A DNA stretch of 64,000 nt, from assembly GCA_964034945.1 (NCBI GenBank), contig OZ035963.1, positions 38,508,361-38,572,360 on the forward strand. Direction: 5' to 3'. Below, one piece after another: positions 54,101 to 64,000 of this stretch. A model generated the notes under the pieces. The model saw only the letters and a program-made list of their open reading frames with translations, made no database searches and was not told where the DNA came from. Every line of letters begins with the position of its first letter. Positions within the stretch are counted from its first letter, which is position 1. Source of the DNA: Chrysopilus asiliformis (taxonomy: Eukaryota; Arthropoda; Insecta; Diptera; Rhagionidae). The position numbers were made by a program, and so were the translations under genes.

Positions 54101-57100
54101 TTAATGCCAGGTCCAATCATACAGGACGACTTGACATGTATAGTATTACGTTTTCGATTACCAACTTATGTAATCACCGCCGATATAACTAAAATGTATC
54201 GATAAATATGGGTAACTGAAGCTGATCAAAATTTTCAACTATTTGTTTGGAGAAACGATTTCAGCGAAGACCTAAGGTTTTTCAAATTGAAAACGGTTAC
54301 ATACGGGAATTCGCCCGCTTCTTACATAACTCTTACATATCCACTAAGTGCCTGGCTCTTTTAGCTGACGAATTTTCCACGAGCTACCCAAATGGCTCAA
54401 GAATTAAACGAAATTTAAACTTAAACGAAATTTCTACATGGACGATCTTATGTCCGGGGCAAATACTTTCGAAGAAGCCTTTCGTTTGCATGACGAAATT
54501 CGTTTAATATTGAGAGCGCAAGCACAAACTAATCAAAAGCAGACTAACATTTTCATTCAATCCATTCTAGAACAAAATTGAATTTACAATTCTAAAAAAT
54601 AAATACTCATAGCAGCCACTCCAGCTGTAGCAGGCATGAGGTTTTCTGCCAGCAGCACAATTAAGTGAAAATAGCAAAAGAAAGACAAAATGCGATCAAC
54701 AAAACGAACAGATTTATCGGACTTTTACACCCGTCGCACACTTCAGCTAACCGAGCTCAACTACGTGAGCTAAGTTTCTCGCTGAAAGTAAAATCCTTAG
54801 CATTTACATTGGTGACCCCACACTTCAGCGAAGCTATGAAACTACGTCGCCTAATCATGGGCGAGGCGGACTAACCTCTGGAGCCCAATGAACGCAACGC
54901 GAACGCAACTCCAACGCTGTGAACTGTCACGCAGCGCAACATTTCGGCGGCAGAGCCCAATGGCATCTCGTGAAGTAGTACAAGTGACATAATATAAAGT
55001 GGTGTAAAGTTGGCAAAATTACAAAAATGGATAATTTTGAAGCAATAATTTGCTTTGTTGGCCTTTATCTTTGTTATTTGTATGTTATTGCACTAAGGCT
55101 ATCAATTTTTCCTCGAACAACATTTCCCCAACCTCACTTTATGAACTGTCAACGCAGAATTGCTGCGGCAAAGTTAGAAGTTTGCAAACTTTTGCGTTGT
55201 AGTTGCGTTCACTGCGTTCACTGTGCTCACTTCAAATGGTTTCTATGGAACAAACTTGTAAGTGACAGTTTCGGCGTTCGCGTTGCGTTCATTGGGCTCC
55301 AGGCATAAGCTCGCTCGCGTAGTTCAGACTTCAACTACGCGAACTACTTCGCTGGCATTGCTGACACTCACATATACATAGTTTCGGCGTTTTACAGTGT
55401 AGTATCGGTGTTTGTAAAAGTGTAGTATTTTGTGGACATAAATGTGTAAGTGCCAATTGCATACAACTGATGGCATACATTTATTTAAATATCGCCGCGT
55501 AGTTTAGGTAAAGTGTAACGATGTGAGCTAACCCAGCTAAGCTATGTAACTATAGCTAGCCTCACTCACATAGCTTAGCTGAAGTATATGACGGGCGTTA
55601 CTGCTGGAAAGCTTGCATCACGAAGTCTTGTGCTGCTAGCGGAAAAGCTCATGGCTGCTACGGGTGGAGTGGCTGCTATGAGTATTTATTTTTTAGAATT
55701 GGAAATTCAATTTTGTTCTAGAATGGATTGAATGAAAATGTTAGTCTGCTTATGAATAGTTTGTAGCGCAGGTTTTCAGCTTAGAAAATGGTGCTCCAAT
55801 CACCCCAGTCTGACAGAACACATTCCAAGAGAGGACATGGGTTTAGCTACAGACATGAAAATTCGGTCAAGATTCTCGGGTTTCAGTCAAAACAAGCTCA
55901 AGCTCAGGGGCGTGTGACAAAAAGATCTATATTGGGTGACGTCGCCCACATATTTGATCCGCTCAGAATCGTAAATCTGGTGATATTTTTAGCTAAAATA
56001 TTCCTCTGACAATTGTGGATACTAAAACTTGATTACAGCAAGACCTTCATACCAAATGGATCAAGTTGATCGAGATTCCAAGACAAAGTTATTCTCAAGG
56101 GACAACCTCGTGAAATTCAAATCCGCGCCTTTTCGGATGCCCGAAAGGACATATGATGCCGCAATTTACGCTAGAGCTGCGGATGAAAACGAGCAAATCA
56201 TGATAAATTTACTGTGCGCTCAATCCAGGGTCGCTTCCACTAATGCCACCACATTACCGAGATTGGAACTTAGTGGAGCAAAAATTATTGGTTCATCGGT
56301 TGAAGGCCATATTTTGTATAAATATCGATAGCATATTTTACTGGACAGACTCTACAATAGTCCTATTATGGGTTATATCCACATCGTTACAGTACAAAAT
56401 AAACCGTATCGCGGTCATCCAAGAATTAATCGAACCAACAGAATAGTTTCATATAAGATGAATTCAGCCGATATCGTGTCTAGGGGAGTGCTCCCAGGAC
56501 AGCTCTTAAAATCAACCTTATGGTTCCAAGGACCAGAATTAAGTGCTTCAGAATGATCACTTAAATCAGCACTGTCCTTCGAAACCACGGATAATGAAAT
56601 AAAGCCCATGAAAACAGTTTTATTTATAAATATAAATGTTTTAAATTTTATTCTAGGTGGCGCTAGGTTAGTTTCAACTCGTCGACCTATTACTCCACGA
56701 GAACCTCGACGCCAGCTATATGGGAAACAAGCACCGCCGGGCAGACCACCCAGTGCGTTTAGGTTTGTAAAATACGAATTTGATTTTCATTTCAGATTTT
56801 TGGCCTAATTGTTATTGTTGGTAGTTTAAAATATCTTCAGTTCGAAACTCGAGCTCTTCCATCGCTTGAACCAATACAACAGCAGCAATGGAATTCTACA
56901 CTTGAAGGAATACCTATTGTACGAAGATCTGGGTCTATTGGAACACTTTTAGATTATGTCGCAGCAAATAATAACACAATTCAAAATAGTAGCGTCAATT
57001 CTGCACGATTTCAAGGAAAGCTACCTGCACTTTTATCACCTCCCCAAATTACCGCATCGTTGGATAATTGTAAGTCTATTTAATTAAATCAACAGGGGCG

Positions 57101-60100
57101 AGTTAGGGCTTCAGAGTACCCATAGGCAAATTTTAAATTTAGGACCCGTTGTGGACACTTTCATTATTTTACTTGAACGCTTACATAATTTAAAAAAAAA
57201 TCTTTTATACTAGATCCTCGGGATCCGTACCCCATCGGTTTTCGCCCTCTTTGCCTTCCTTATTACCCAAGTCCGATCCCCTGTTAACTCCTGTATCATT
57301 AATCTATTAACTACCACTTCCAAAATTACCAAATGAAACTTTCAGAGAATCTCTCTATATAAGATGAAGCCAACTGATAATGTGGTATGCATCACTCTTA
57401 ACTTTTTTGATCATCTACCACCGCGAGGATTTCTGAACTATTGACACGAACCGAAATCCAAATAGGAATATACGAGACTGTGGATTATAAATAGGGAATT
57501 ATTCCTATAATTTTGGGAAAATTTCCTATTTTTTGGCATGAATTCATCTTTTGTTTAGGAGTCAATACCAAATATTTTACTGTGTCGTATATACCCCCCC
57601 CCCCCCCCCCCCCCCCTAATGGTCCATTTTTGCCCATTAACGAACTTAGCCTCGCATTTTACGAAAAACGGATCTGCTCAAAATTTCAAGTCTCTAGCTC
57701 AATCCGTGCGCCCACAATCCGCGCCACAGACGGACTTCTTATTGAAAAGTTTGACTTCAAAGTGGAATTTTGATACAACTGTTCGCCGTTCACTTAAATC
57801 ACCATACGGGTTTTCAATAATTGCCAGATTGGCAATTATAGCTTTTGTTATGTTTTGAATTAAAATTGTATGTTGCTCGTTCGGTGCCACACCGGTCTAA
57901 AGGATTATAATACAGTAAAACCTATATAAGCTGGACTCGCACAGGACCAGGAATTTTGTCCAGCCTAGATAGGTTTCCAGCTTATCCAGGCTCCGGCTAT
58001 ACATATGTGATTGTAATATACCCGGCTACGACCGTTAATTGAAATTTCGAAACATACGATCTTAGAGTTTTCTATACCAGCAGTAGGATTCTTGGCACTT
58101 ATAACGATGTAGTTATCCACAACGATGTCGTTATCCATAAATACGAATAGGAGCTTTTACGTTTGCAGTAGTGATATAAAATGGCGTTGTATTTGTTTCT
58201 CGCTGTCAACTTCCCAATAAAATTACCCTCAACTATGACTCCGCAACACTGATCCTTCCAATACGAATTTTCATAACGACTGCTCTCGTACCAGTCGATA
58301 AATACTAATGTTTGAGTTTCGTCCATTTAAGAATGTTGTTTAATTGTTCTCGCGTTGGCAAAAACGAAATAAAATGTTGAATGCGCCCCTTAATTGTCTA
58401 AACATTACTCGCATTTGCCTTTTCCTTAAAAAAACGAAATTAAATTCGCCTTAACTTTGTGATCAACAGCGAAATGAAAATTACTTTTGCTTGTGGAGGC
58501 CAACAGCGGAAGCCGGTTGTAGTGCCGAAAGAGGGAGGGAAACACATCTTGGCAGCAATATTGAATTGAATCGAAATTACTGACAGCAAAAAAAAAATCT
58601 TGTATTTAACCTCAACCATTTGTGTTTATTTCTGTGACATTTTTTTGTTGTAATTGTTAAAATTTTTTCCCAAAAACGTAAAACCTTTTCATTTGGCTAA
58701 TCCGGGGAAATTCTAAAACGATTTTCGGAGACTTTTCTATTTTGTTTTTCAAAGGAAAAGTGTGCGGAAATCCATCTAGAATTGCATAAAAAACTGCCGG
58801 CTGCCCGCCCGACCTATATAAATACTTTGCACAGCTAAATATTACACTTTGTGGAATTTAAAACAAATTTTAAATTTGCCGCTACTGTCAAGATTGTATT
58901 TAAATTTTCGCCGCCAGAGGGAAAATTAACCACATGTACAAAATAATACCCTTGGCGAACTTTCCAGATCGTTATTTATCGACTTTGCCAAGAATCCTAC
59001 TGCAGAATCCTTTTAAGAAAACGGGACTGGTCACCTTGCGAATTTAATTTATGGAATATGGAAATAGTACATAATTGTGAAGGAGTACTCTGTTTTAGAT
59101 ATGTTTCAATTTTAACTTAAGTATTGTATAATATTACTTTTTTTAACATTTTTAAGTATCGGAAGAAATACCACCCCATCCAGATCATATTTCGTGCTTA
59201 GATATGAAAAGGCATAACGCAGAGTCAAATGATGGCAGAGACGTAATTCTAGATGAAAAACTTTCTCTTGAAAACTTAAAAGAAAGGATTGATAACAATT
59301 CTAATAAAATACAGGGGTTACTTCAAACTAGAAAAACTAAGTCATTTGAAGCCCAATCGACTGTATTTTTCCCTGAGGATGTGGCAGGTCTTCAGGAGAA
59401 TAATAAAGCGAAACTAAATTTGGTCTCTTATAACAGTAAAAAGAAAGATTTTTTAACTGGCTCTTTTACTGGAGATCCAGGGAAAACACGATTATCGCGC
59501 AGTAATGATCTTTTGGCACAATCTTCCACGGAAACTCTTTTAGAACTATTGAAAGCCCATACGGGGATTAAAGAGTGTACCGAAGAGACTGTCCAACATA
59601 TAAATGCGGTAAGTAAATACTTTTAATTTAAAAAAGTTGTAGTATTATCATCATTATCTATAGAAGAGCATATTTGTAGCGGTAAACTATTTGTCTGGTT
59701 ATTATTTCAAATTAATTTGTTTACAATTTCTGATACAGATTTTCATGCTCTGTCGTTTTTGAGTGTAGATAAATCGAATAAAAAGACCGCACAAAAACTG
59801 GTTTGAGTGTAGGGGGAAGTTGGCCAAAACGGTGAATCTAGAGTTCTAACCGCTATATCAAGAGTTTTATAAAGAATGTATTAACAAAAAAAGTGGTATT
59901 TTCTGTTGAATACTTTACCTTAATTTTACTGGAGGCTTACAGTTAATTTGAATCGGTTAATTTGAGAAAATGTTGAATTTCCAAGGCCTGTCGGGTAAAA
60001 CAGGGTACACTTGAAAACAGCCTTTTTCAGTTTTCTTGACTTACATACAGTCAATAAAAGCGCATAATAAAAGTGCATACGACGAACAACGAACTTTGTT

Positions 60101-63100
60101 TATATTAAAAATATAAAAATTTATTCAAGGAGTTGGGTAAACTGGGAATCATGTCCCTATCGTTGAAAGCTTTGATTTCATTGGTCGAGAAGCTTCAATC
60201 TTAATCGCAACCACAATTGTAATCGCAAACGTTATCGCAATCGTTAATCTGAATTGGGCTTTAATGAAGTAAAATTAGATAAAAATCTTTTAAAGTGCGC
60301 CTTAAAGTCTTAACTTCATGATAATGTGGTTTTCAATTTACCCTAAATTTACTCTAAAAAGTGAGTAAAAATGAAATTATTTTTGACGTATTTTGTTGAT
60401 ACGTAATTCTACTCTGACGGTACAAGGAAAACGGTTTCCTTGTATTATCGATGTAAAAAAAAGCCATTAGAATAGGTTTGATTTGCTTATCTGATTTGGA
60501 CAAAAATGTGATCTGGCGTTGCATATGCTCTTTGAACTTTTAGCTACTGTAATAGCTACTGTACATAGCTACTCTAAAGGCCCAACTATGATAGACATAA
60601 GAACGCATATGTAGCTGCATATGTCATTTCCAGAATAAGAAAATCAGTGTTAATACCCACAATAGACATATGTCAAGAGTGTTGCCACTTTCAAACCTTC
60701 GTTAAACATTCGTTAAGCATGAATAATTCGATACAAATGGAACTGGCATATGTAAATAGTGAACATAACCTAAAATTTTTCCAAAAAGGGACCCAAGCAG
60801 GACAACAGATAGTCAAAGACATTTGTGGTCATTCTCGTATGAATAAAAAATTGATCCGGATCAAGCCTTTTTATTTTTAAGAAGGTGACTACGTAGTATC
60901 GGTGCGTTTTCCTGTCGCGATTGATTTCTCGTACACCACATGAACGCTTCTTTCTGCCGTATCCATCCACTTCATCTTTCAGGTCACTTAATTCTTTTAA
61001 GCACTTCACAATTTCAAATATTTCTTTAATTTTTTTCATTTCACTCTTTTTTTGCTTCAACTTTGTCAATTACTATCGATATGTCAGTCTATGCCTATTA
61101 TGGGTAGCTTTTATGTTGACAGCTATGTATGTCAACATTCGTTGGGAATTTGACATTTACATATGCGTTCTTATGTCTATCATAGTTGGGCCTTAATAGC
61201 CATAAACTACCCCTCATAGCTGGACCATCGGTGGAAAGTAAATATGAAATATAAGTTAGCGATATCGAAATTCGTTCAGTGAATTTATACAGACTTCATT
61301 AGCTAAAAACATCAGTTTTAGCAAAAGCTATTTTTTATTCACATCACCCATTGATCGGATAAATTATATTACATTTTAAGTTTATATAAAGTTATATTAA
61401 ATTTTAATTTTCGAAAAAATATTTAGATTTTACTAGAGCTTTATACACGCGTAAAAGGAGCTAAAGGGAACTGGAGAGGAGCTATTTTAGGAGGGCTTTA
61501 CGGATTGGTTGAATGCACTTCATCGAAGATTCTGCTTGCTGTAGCTAGAGTCGTACTTGCGGTAAGTAAATCACAGTCGAAGTCCCTGTAATTCGAATTT
61601 TCCTCTAACTCGAATTTCTTAACATTTTTTTTGCGCTCCCTTCAATTTTTTTGGGCTCCCCTCAGATTGTTTTAAAAACTTCTAAAAACGAATAAATATA
61701 CATATATGTATGTACAAACATGTATTAAAAGAAATTGTTTCAATTTCTCTAACTCGAAATTCCTCTAACTCGAAAAGATTTTGATGGCAGCAGACAATTC
61801 GAGTTAGAGGACTTTAACTGTATTTATAATAATAAGACTGACTACTAATGTTTCAATATTTCCAAAGTAAGGATTTATTTATCACTATTTAGGGTTTCTA
61901 GCCTAAGGGTTTCGAACCCGAATTACTGGTCAATTTCTAATCCTCACCCTAATTACTGTATAATTTCACCAATTATCCGGGTATTAGGTTATACAAGAAA
62001 CCTCGTCGAGAGAAAAAAAATATACAAAAGATAACATTTTTGAGAAATTTTGGTAGACTAAATATTTTAATTAAAGGCGAAAATGCCGGAAATTCAGAAT
62101 CAACGTTGATCGTTGTTCCACTTCTTAATTTTGTTTGGCAAAAGCTCTTTTATCTATTGATTTTTTTTCTGTGCAGGCATGAATTGCCCTTGCACAGTAT
62201 TATGTATTATGTTATGTGTTTTATTATGTATTATATCAGTTTCAAACTTTAATGCCCCAAGTGCTCAAAGGGTTGATTTAAAGATCGATTCAAAATCAAT
62301 AAGATGACTCGTTTCCAAAAAAGACTCGGTTTTAACGAAAAAATAATTATTTGTAAATTAGCTAACTACAGTCAGGCCCGGATTTACACTGGGCGCCACC
62401 CCTGGGTGAAGAAAACGCAGGTCCTGGACAAAAGTCAAAATTATATATTCCGTCAGAATTAATAACACCGTAGAACAGTTTTAAAAATTTTATGTTAATA
62501 GATTCTGATAGATAATTTTGAGCTGCAAAACATTGCCGAACAATGTAGATGTCTACTTTTTTTTGGTAATTGATCCTTAAATGATTTTACCACCAGTGTG
62601 TTAGGTATGACAAAAGATTTTGATTTCCACATGTCCGTCCGTCTATCTGTCTGTCCGTCTGTCTGTCTGCCCGTCTGTCTGTCTGTCCGTGAACACCATA
62701 ACTTTCGAAAGGATTTAGCTAGAGACTTGAAATTTTGTACAGTTGCTTTCCTCGTAAGTTGCTTTTCCCTCCCCCATACAAACGAAACAGTTTTTTGAGA
62801 TTTTCTCGAAAACGGGAAGTCAAATTGAAAAATTTATAAAGCTAAAATGTGTTTAGCATAAGATTTTACATAACTCATACATACATGATCGCACCACTGC
62901 TTCCCCCCTCTTTAATACAAATGGAATACTCTTTCCCTGTTTTCTAGAAAACTTTGCATCGTATTGAAAAATTTTTAAAGACGAAATGTGTTTGAAATAT
63001 GATTTTACATAACCGTTCCATACATCAAAATCCAATCAGATCACTTCTTTTCCCCTCTTCTATATAAATGCATTTTTTTAACTTTTAATTTGTCATCATA

Positions 63101-63875
63101 TAGAGTATTTGACGATTGACCCCTGGCAATTGTAGCTTTTCTTATATTTTTACTAGTTTTTACATATTCCCCTATATTGTCACTAAATTATTCAAGCAAA
63201 TACCGAAAAAATCAAGATTTCTGTTCTATTTCAGCTGTGTGTTACAGGTAGTAACTTAACTGGAGCATGTAAACTTGTTTTCAAAGTGGCCAGAAATGAA
63301 GTTAATGATCATCTCTTTGCGGACAGTGATGTTCCTGAACTCCTTATCGATGGTCTAGGTCGAGCAAGTCCTCTCGAAGAACCAGAAGCATGTATTTACG
63401 GATATGGAGCTGTCCGTTTTTTAGCAAGTTCGATACAAGTTTTGAACTCATCAAACAATGTGCAAAATTTGAGTGTAATTGGAAAGCCAGGAATTTGTGG
63501 AACGAATAAACAAAAAACCATAGCACAAAGACTTGCCCGTCATGGAGCCGTTCAATTAATGGTCTTACATTTGCAAATATTAAATGAAGCAGGGGCAATT
63601 AAGAAAATTTGTGGTTCACCATTGCATGCACTGTACCAACTTGCAGCTGCTTTGAGGGCATTAGCAGGCATACCACAAAATGTAGTCAATAGTGTTAATG
63701 TCACCAGGCCATTTGTTATTAATTCACAGGATATTGGACCAGGCTGTCCTGTAATAAAAGAAACTAAAGAATCTCAGAATATTCAATTAGAACTAGCATG
63801 TCCACACTTGGTAAAAGCTGCAGAAATATCTATTGGCGAATCTGAAGTACAAGCAAATATAGTTCGAACGTTAAG
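51173..63875 (+). CDS. ARMC2: ARMC2: armadillo repeat-containing protein 2 (5' part, runs off window)
   Basis: Six exons with matching phases: 51173-51329, 56657-56762, 56825-57069, 59157-59608, 61427-61561 and 63235-63875, the last ending in donor AG|GTGAGA (578 aa so far). ARMC2 is needed to build sperm flagella and radial spokes. The conserved N-terminal signature is present: KTSAEIISEAKTLL at the end of exon 1, then RRPITPREPRRQLYGK and GRPPSAF in exon 2. Exons 3-4 encode a poorly conserved linker. From about residue 325 the armadillo-type helices begin (LLELLKAHTGIKECTEETVQ), and exons 5-6 continue them (GNWRGAILGGLYGLVE; CGTNKQKTIAQRLARHGAVQ). Human ARMC2 is about 870 aa, so roughly the last third lies beyond the window. 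The 5.3-kb intron 1 contains a BEL/Pao remnant. Confidence 0.92.
51430..52355. repeat. Two interlaced inverted-repeat pairs (ARMC2 intron 1)
   Basis: Pair 1: about 51430-51545 (GTCGCGACTGCGATTCGATT; TATTCCGGGCATTTTGC) mirrors 51795-51920. Pair 2: about 51650-51785 (TAAATATATTTTCTATAGAA; CATCTTTAAAATTTGGCTTA) mirrors 52203-52350. The pairs are staggered, so they cannot both fold fully at once. Probably two copies of one element in opposite orientation. Short frames here are shadows. Confidence 0.7.
52711..53894 (-). mobile_element. PIF/Harbinger element, 1184 bp, with transposase fragment
   Basis: TGCCCGAGGTCTTCA at the left and TGAAGACTTCGGGCA at the right are inverted. TTA is duplicated on both sides (52708-52710 and 53895-53897). 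The minus strand encodes part of a HARBI1-like transposase. Inserted in the BEL/Pao pol remnant, so younger than it. Confidence 0.9.
53110..53632 (-). pseudogene. HARBI1-like (Harbinger) transposase fragment
   Basis: The first frame (53632-53408) reads SRPYVLQIRVNHFDTWSESE and FVMRFRLTKATFQALLARIE. A frameshift leads to the second (53442-53140) with QLLLALRFYATGCFLRTCAD and VVAKVSKVIAALGPDMIKIP. These are the N-terminal helical region and linker that precede the DDE nuclease in Harbinger transposases. The catalytic DDE part is missing, so it cannot be active. The acidic DSDSDE start is typical of the family's N-terminus. Confidence 0.88.
53972..54098. mobile_element. 127-bp palindromic MITE inside BEL/Pao pol
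   Basis: GGCCCTATTACAGAATCCGA is mirrored by TCGGATTCTGGAATAGGGCC. The arms are about 55 bp around a short loop. TATTA flanks both ends (53967-53971 and 54099-54103). The reading frame of the host element is continuous if the insert and one TATTA are disregarded, which confirms the borders. Confidence 0.88.
54537..55751. mobile_element. Foldback element, 1.2 kb, with a nested MITE
   Basis: The arms of about 110 bp are almost perfect complements: AAGCAGACTAACATTTTCAT and AAATAAATACTCATAGCAGC on the left are mirrored at 55650-55751. Inside are imperfect inverted motifs such as ACACTTCAGCTAACCGAGCT and a separate palindromic MITE at 54878-55302. It interrupts the BEL/Pao remnant. No transposase is recognised. 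Confidence 0.8.
54878..55302. mobile_element. MITE with 28-bp perfect TIRs, carrying a 93-aa frame
   Basis: CTGGAGCCCAATGAACGCAA at the left is the exact complement of the right end, for about 28 bp. An ATG at 55027 opens a 93-residue frame with a hydrophobic start (ICFVGLYLCYLYVIALRL) that runs into the right TIR. It might be a captured signal-peptide-like segment or chance. No clear target duplication. Confidence 0.75.
57593..57858. repeat. Rearranged copy E of fly repeat subfamily 1
   Basis: A poly-C run (about 57594-57616) leads into CTAATGGTCCATTTTTGCCC...CACAGACGGAC in copy-B orientation. From 57736 the sequence switches to the opposite orientation (GAAAAGTTTGACTTCAAAGT to GGCAATTATAGCTTTTGTTA). 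In ARMC2 intron 3. Frames here are shadows. Confidence 0.75.
57910..58015. mobile_element. Pogo/Tigger-like terminus fragment
   Basis: ACAGTAAAACCTATATAAGC followed by TGGACTC resembles pogo-family ends (CAGTxxAACCTxxxTAAG). A matching inverted end further right was not found, so this is a fragment. Confidence 0.4.
58080..59003. mobile_element. DNA element with 18-bp perfect TIRs (ARMC2 intron 3)
   Basis: GCAGTAGGATTCTTGGCA at 58080 is exactly mirrored at 58986-59003. A 75-residue minus-strand frame at 58326-58099 (FIDWYESSRYENSYWKDQCC) starts inside it, but I do not recognise it. No target duplication is evident and the superfamily is unknown. Confidence 0.65.
60578..61193 (-). mobile_element. 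PIF/Harbinger element, 616 bp, with transposase N-terminus (ARMC2 intron 4)
   Basis: AGGCCCAACTATGATAGACA is mirrored by TGTCTATCATAGTTGGGCCT, with TIRs of at least 34 bp. TAA is duplicated at 60575-60577 and 61194-61196. The minus-strand frame 61069-60770 includes REINRDRKTHRYYVV and DQFFIHTRMTTNVFDYLLS, the conserved N-terminal segment of Harbinger transposases. The DDE domain is deleted. Confidence 0.9.
61574..61820. mobile_element. Pogo/Tigger-type MITE, 247 bp (ARMC2 intron 5)
   Basis: The left end CAGTCGAAGTCCCTGTAATT and the right end TTAGAGGACTTTAACTG are imperfect inverted repeats. CTCTAACTCGAA-type motifs recur inside. It starts 12 bp after the exon-5 donor of ARMC2. A TA duplication is present only on the right. 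Confidence 0.65.
61821..62585. other. Intron sequence with small repeat debris
   Basis: Mostly AT-rich intron 5 of ARMC2. TCAGGCCCGGATTTACACTG near 62374 resembles a hAT terminus without a partner. No gene seen; the frame at 62040-62252 has no recognisable features. Confidence 0.4.
62590..63150 (+). repeat. Interspersed fly repeat subfamily 2, full copy
   Basis: CACCAGTGTGTTAGGTATGA, CAAAAGATTTTGATTT, a GTCTGTCTGTCC tract at 62635-62690, GATTTAGCTAGAGACTTGAA and two TTTCTCGAAAAC...GAAAAATTTATAAAG-type blocks. Same plan as 9130-9700. In ARMC2 intron 5. Confidence 0.6.
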
Positions 63876-64000
63876 GTGAGAATTTTTGTTGATAATATTA
63901 AACTCGTGATACTCATATTCTAAAGACATTTTGCGTTTATAAATTTTTCGATATGACCATATTTTTAGAGAAAATCGCAAAAAATGATTTAATTTGTTTG

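Larger units (their letters stand above)
52440..56560 (+). pseudogene. BEL/Pao LTR-retrotransposon pol remnant, interrupted several times
   Basis: The + strand carries pieces of a BEL/Pao pol gene: an RT start at about 52440-52707, RT core at 53895-54534 (with a YMDD-region equivalent read in shifted frames near 54435) and the RNase H/A17 peptidase-like part at 55757-56556. The last part includes TTLPRLELSGAK, YWTDSTIVLLW and MNSADIVSRGVLP. It is split by a Harbinger element (52711-53894), a small palindrome (53972-54098) and a foldback (54537-55751), and has several frameshifts. No LTRs, gag or integrase were found. It lies wholly in ARMC2 intron 1, same strand. Confidence 0.85.

Noticed and set aside
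60647..60880. 77-aa + frame
   Set aside because: It lies inside the Harbinger element opposite the recognisable transposase N-terminus, so is an antisense shadow.
63344..63598. 84-aa minus frame in the last exon region
   Set aside because: Antisense of ARMC2 exon 6, whose + frame matches the family.
1..64000. tRNA, rRNA or other structural RNA genes
   Set aside because: I looked for cloverleaf-like hairpins with internal A/B-box motifs and rRNA core motifs and saw none I could support. The many hairpins are MITE palindromes.

Overview
This window looks like a piece of a repeat-laden insect genome, most probably a fly (Diptera). The coding sequence is split by GT-AG introns with AT-rich flanks. 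One gene encodes a ZAD-type C2H2 zinc-finger protein, a class greatly expanded in insects. A repeat carrying a (CCGT/CTGT)n core matches the kind scattered through many fly genomes. The species cannot be fixed from the sequence alone. There is no sign of bacterial, organellar or CRISPR sequence.

Four host genes can be assembled exon by exon with consistent splice phases. (1) DNA2, the replication helicase/nuclease, on the + strand at 3834-22379: five exons, 1106 codons plus stop, complete. (2) The ribosome-biogenesis protein CCDC86/Cgr1, on the - strand at 22419-24529: two exons, 126 aa, complete. It faces DNA2 tail to tail with about 40 bp between stop codons. (3) A ZAD + five-finger C2H2 protein, + strand, 26472-34416: six exons, 478 aa, complete. 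(4) The 5' two-thirds or so of ARMC2, the axonemal/radial-spoke assembly factor, + strand, from 51173 to the last donor at 63876: six exons, running out of the window. Two further small ORFs, at 44623-44853 (-) and 45448-45715 (+), may be genes but are not recognised.

Everything else is mobile DNA and its debris, much of it inside introns. DNA2 introns 2 and 4 are about 7.7 and 7.4 kb. The CCDC86 intron is occupied by a broken LTR element (gag and start of protease). ARMC2 intron 1 holds a BEL/Pao pol remnant that was hit by a Harbinger element, a small palindrome and a 1.2-kb foldback. Many DNA elements are delimited to the base by terminal inverted repeats and target-site duplications: four hAT-type (8-bp TSD), one piggyBac-type (TTAA), four PIF/Harbinger-type (TAA/TTA, two of them near-identical 384-bp palindromes) and one Transib-type (5-bp TSD, termini CACAGTG). 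The Transib-like element is the most interesting. Both of its ends have a heptamer, a 23/24-bp spacer and an A-rich nonamer, the layout of a V(D)J recombination signal.

Non-LTR retrotransposon pieces are found at 14.8-20.2 kb (-), 24.9-25.7 kb (-), 27.3-27.8 kb (+), 35.2 kb (+) and 39.8-41.9 kb (-); the last has RT and RNase H domains almost intact. Fragments of MADF and zeste-like DNA-binding domains (28.7 and 35.9-36.6 kb) and mariner transposases (29.4 and 36.9-37.4 kb) are also present. I found no convincing new defence, biosynthetic or signalling system. The novelty lies in the transposon architectures.
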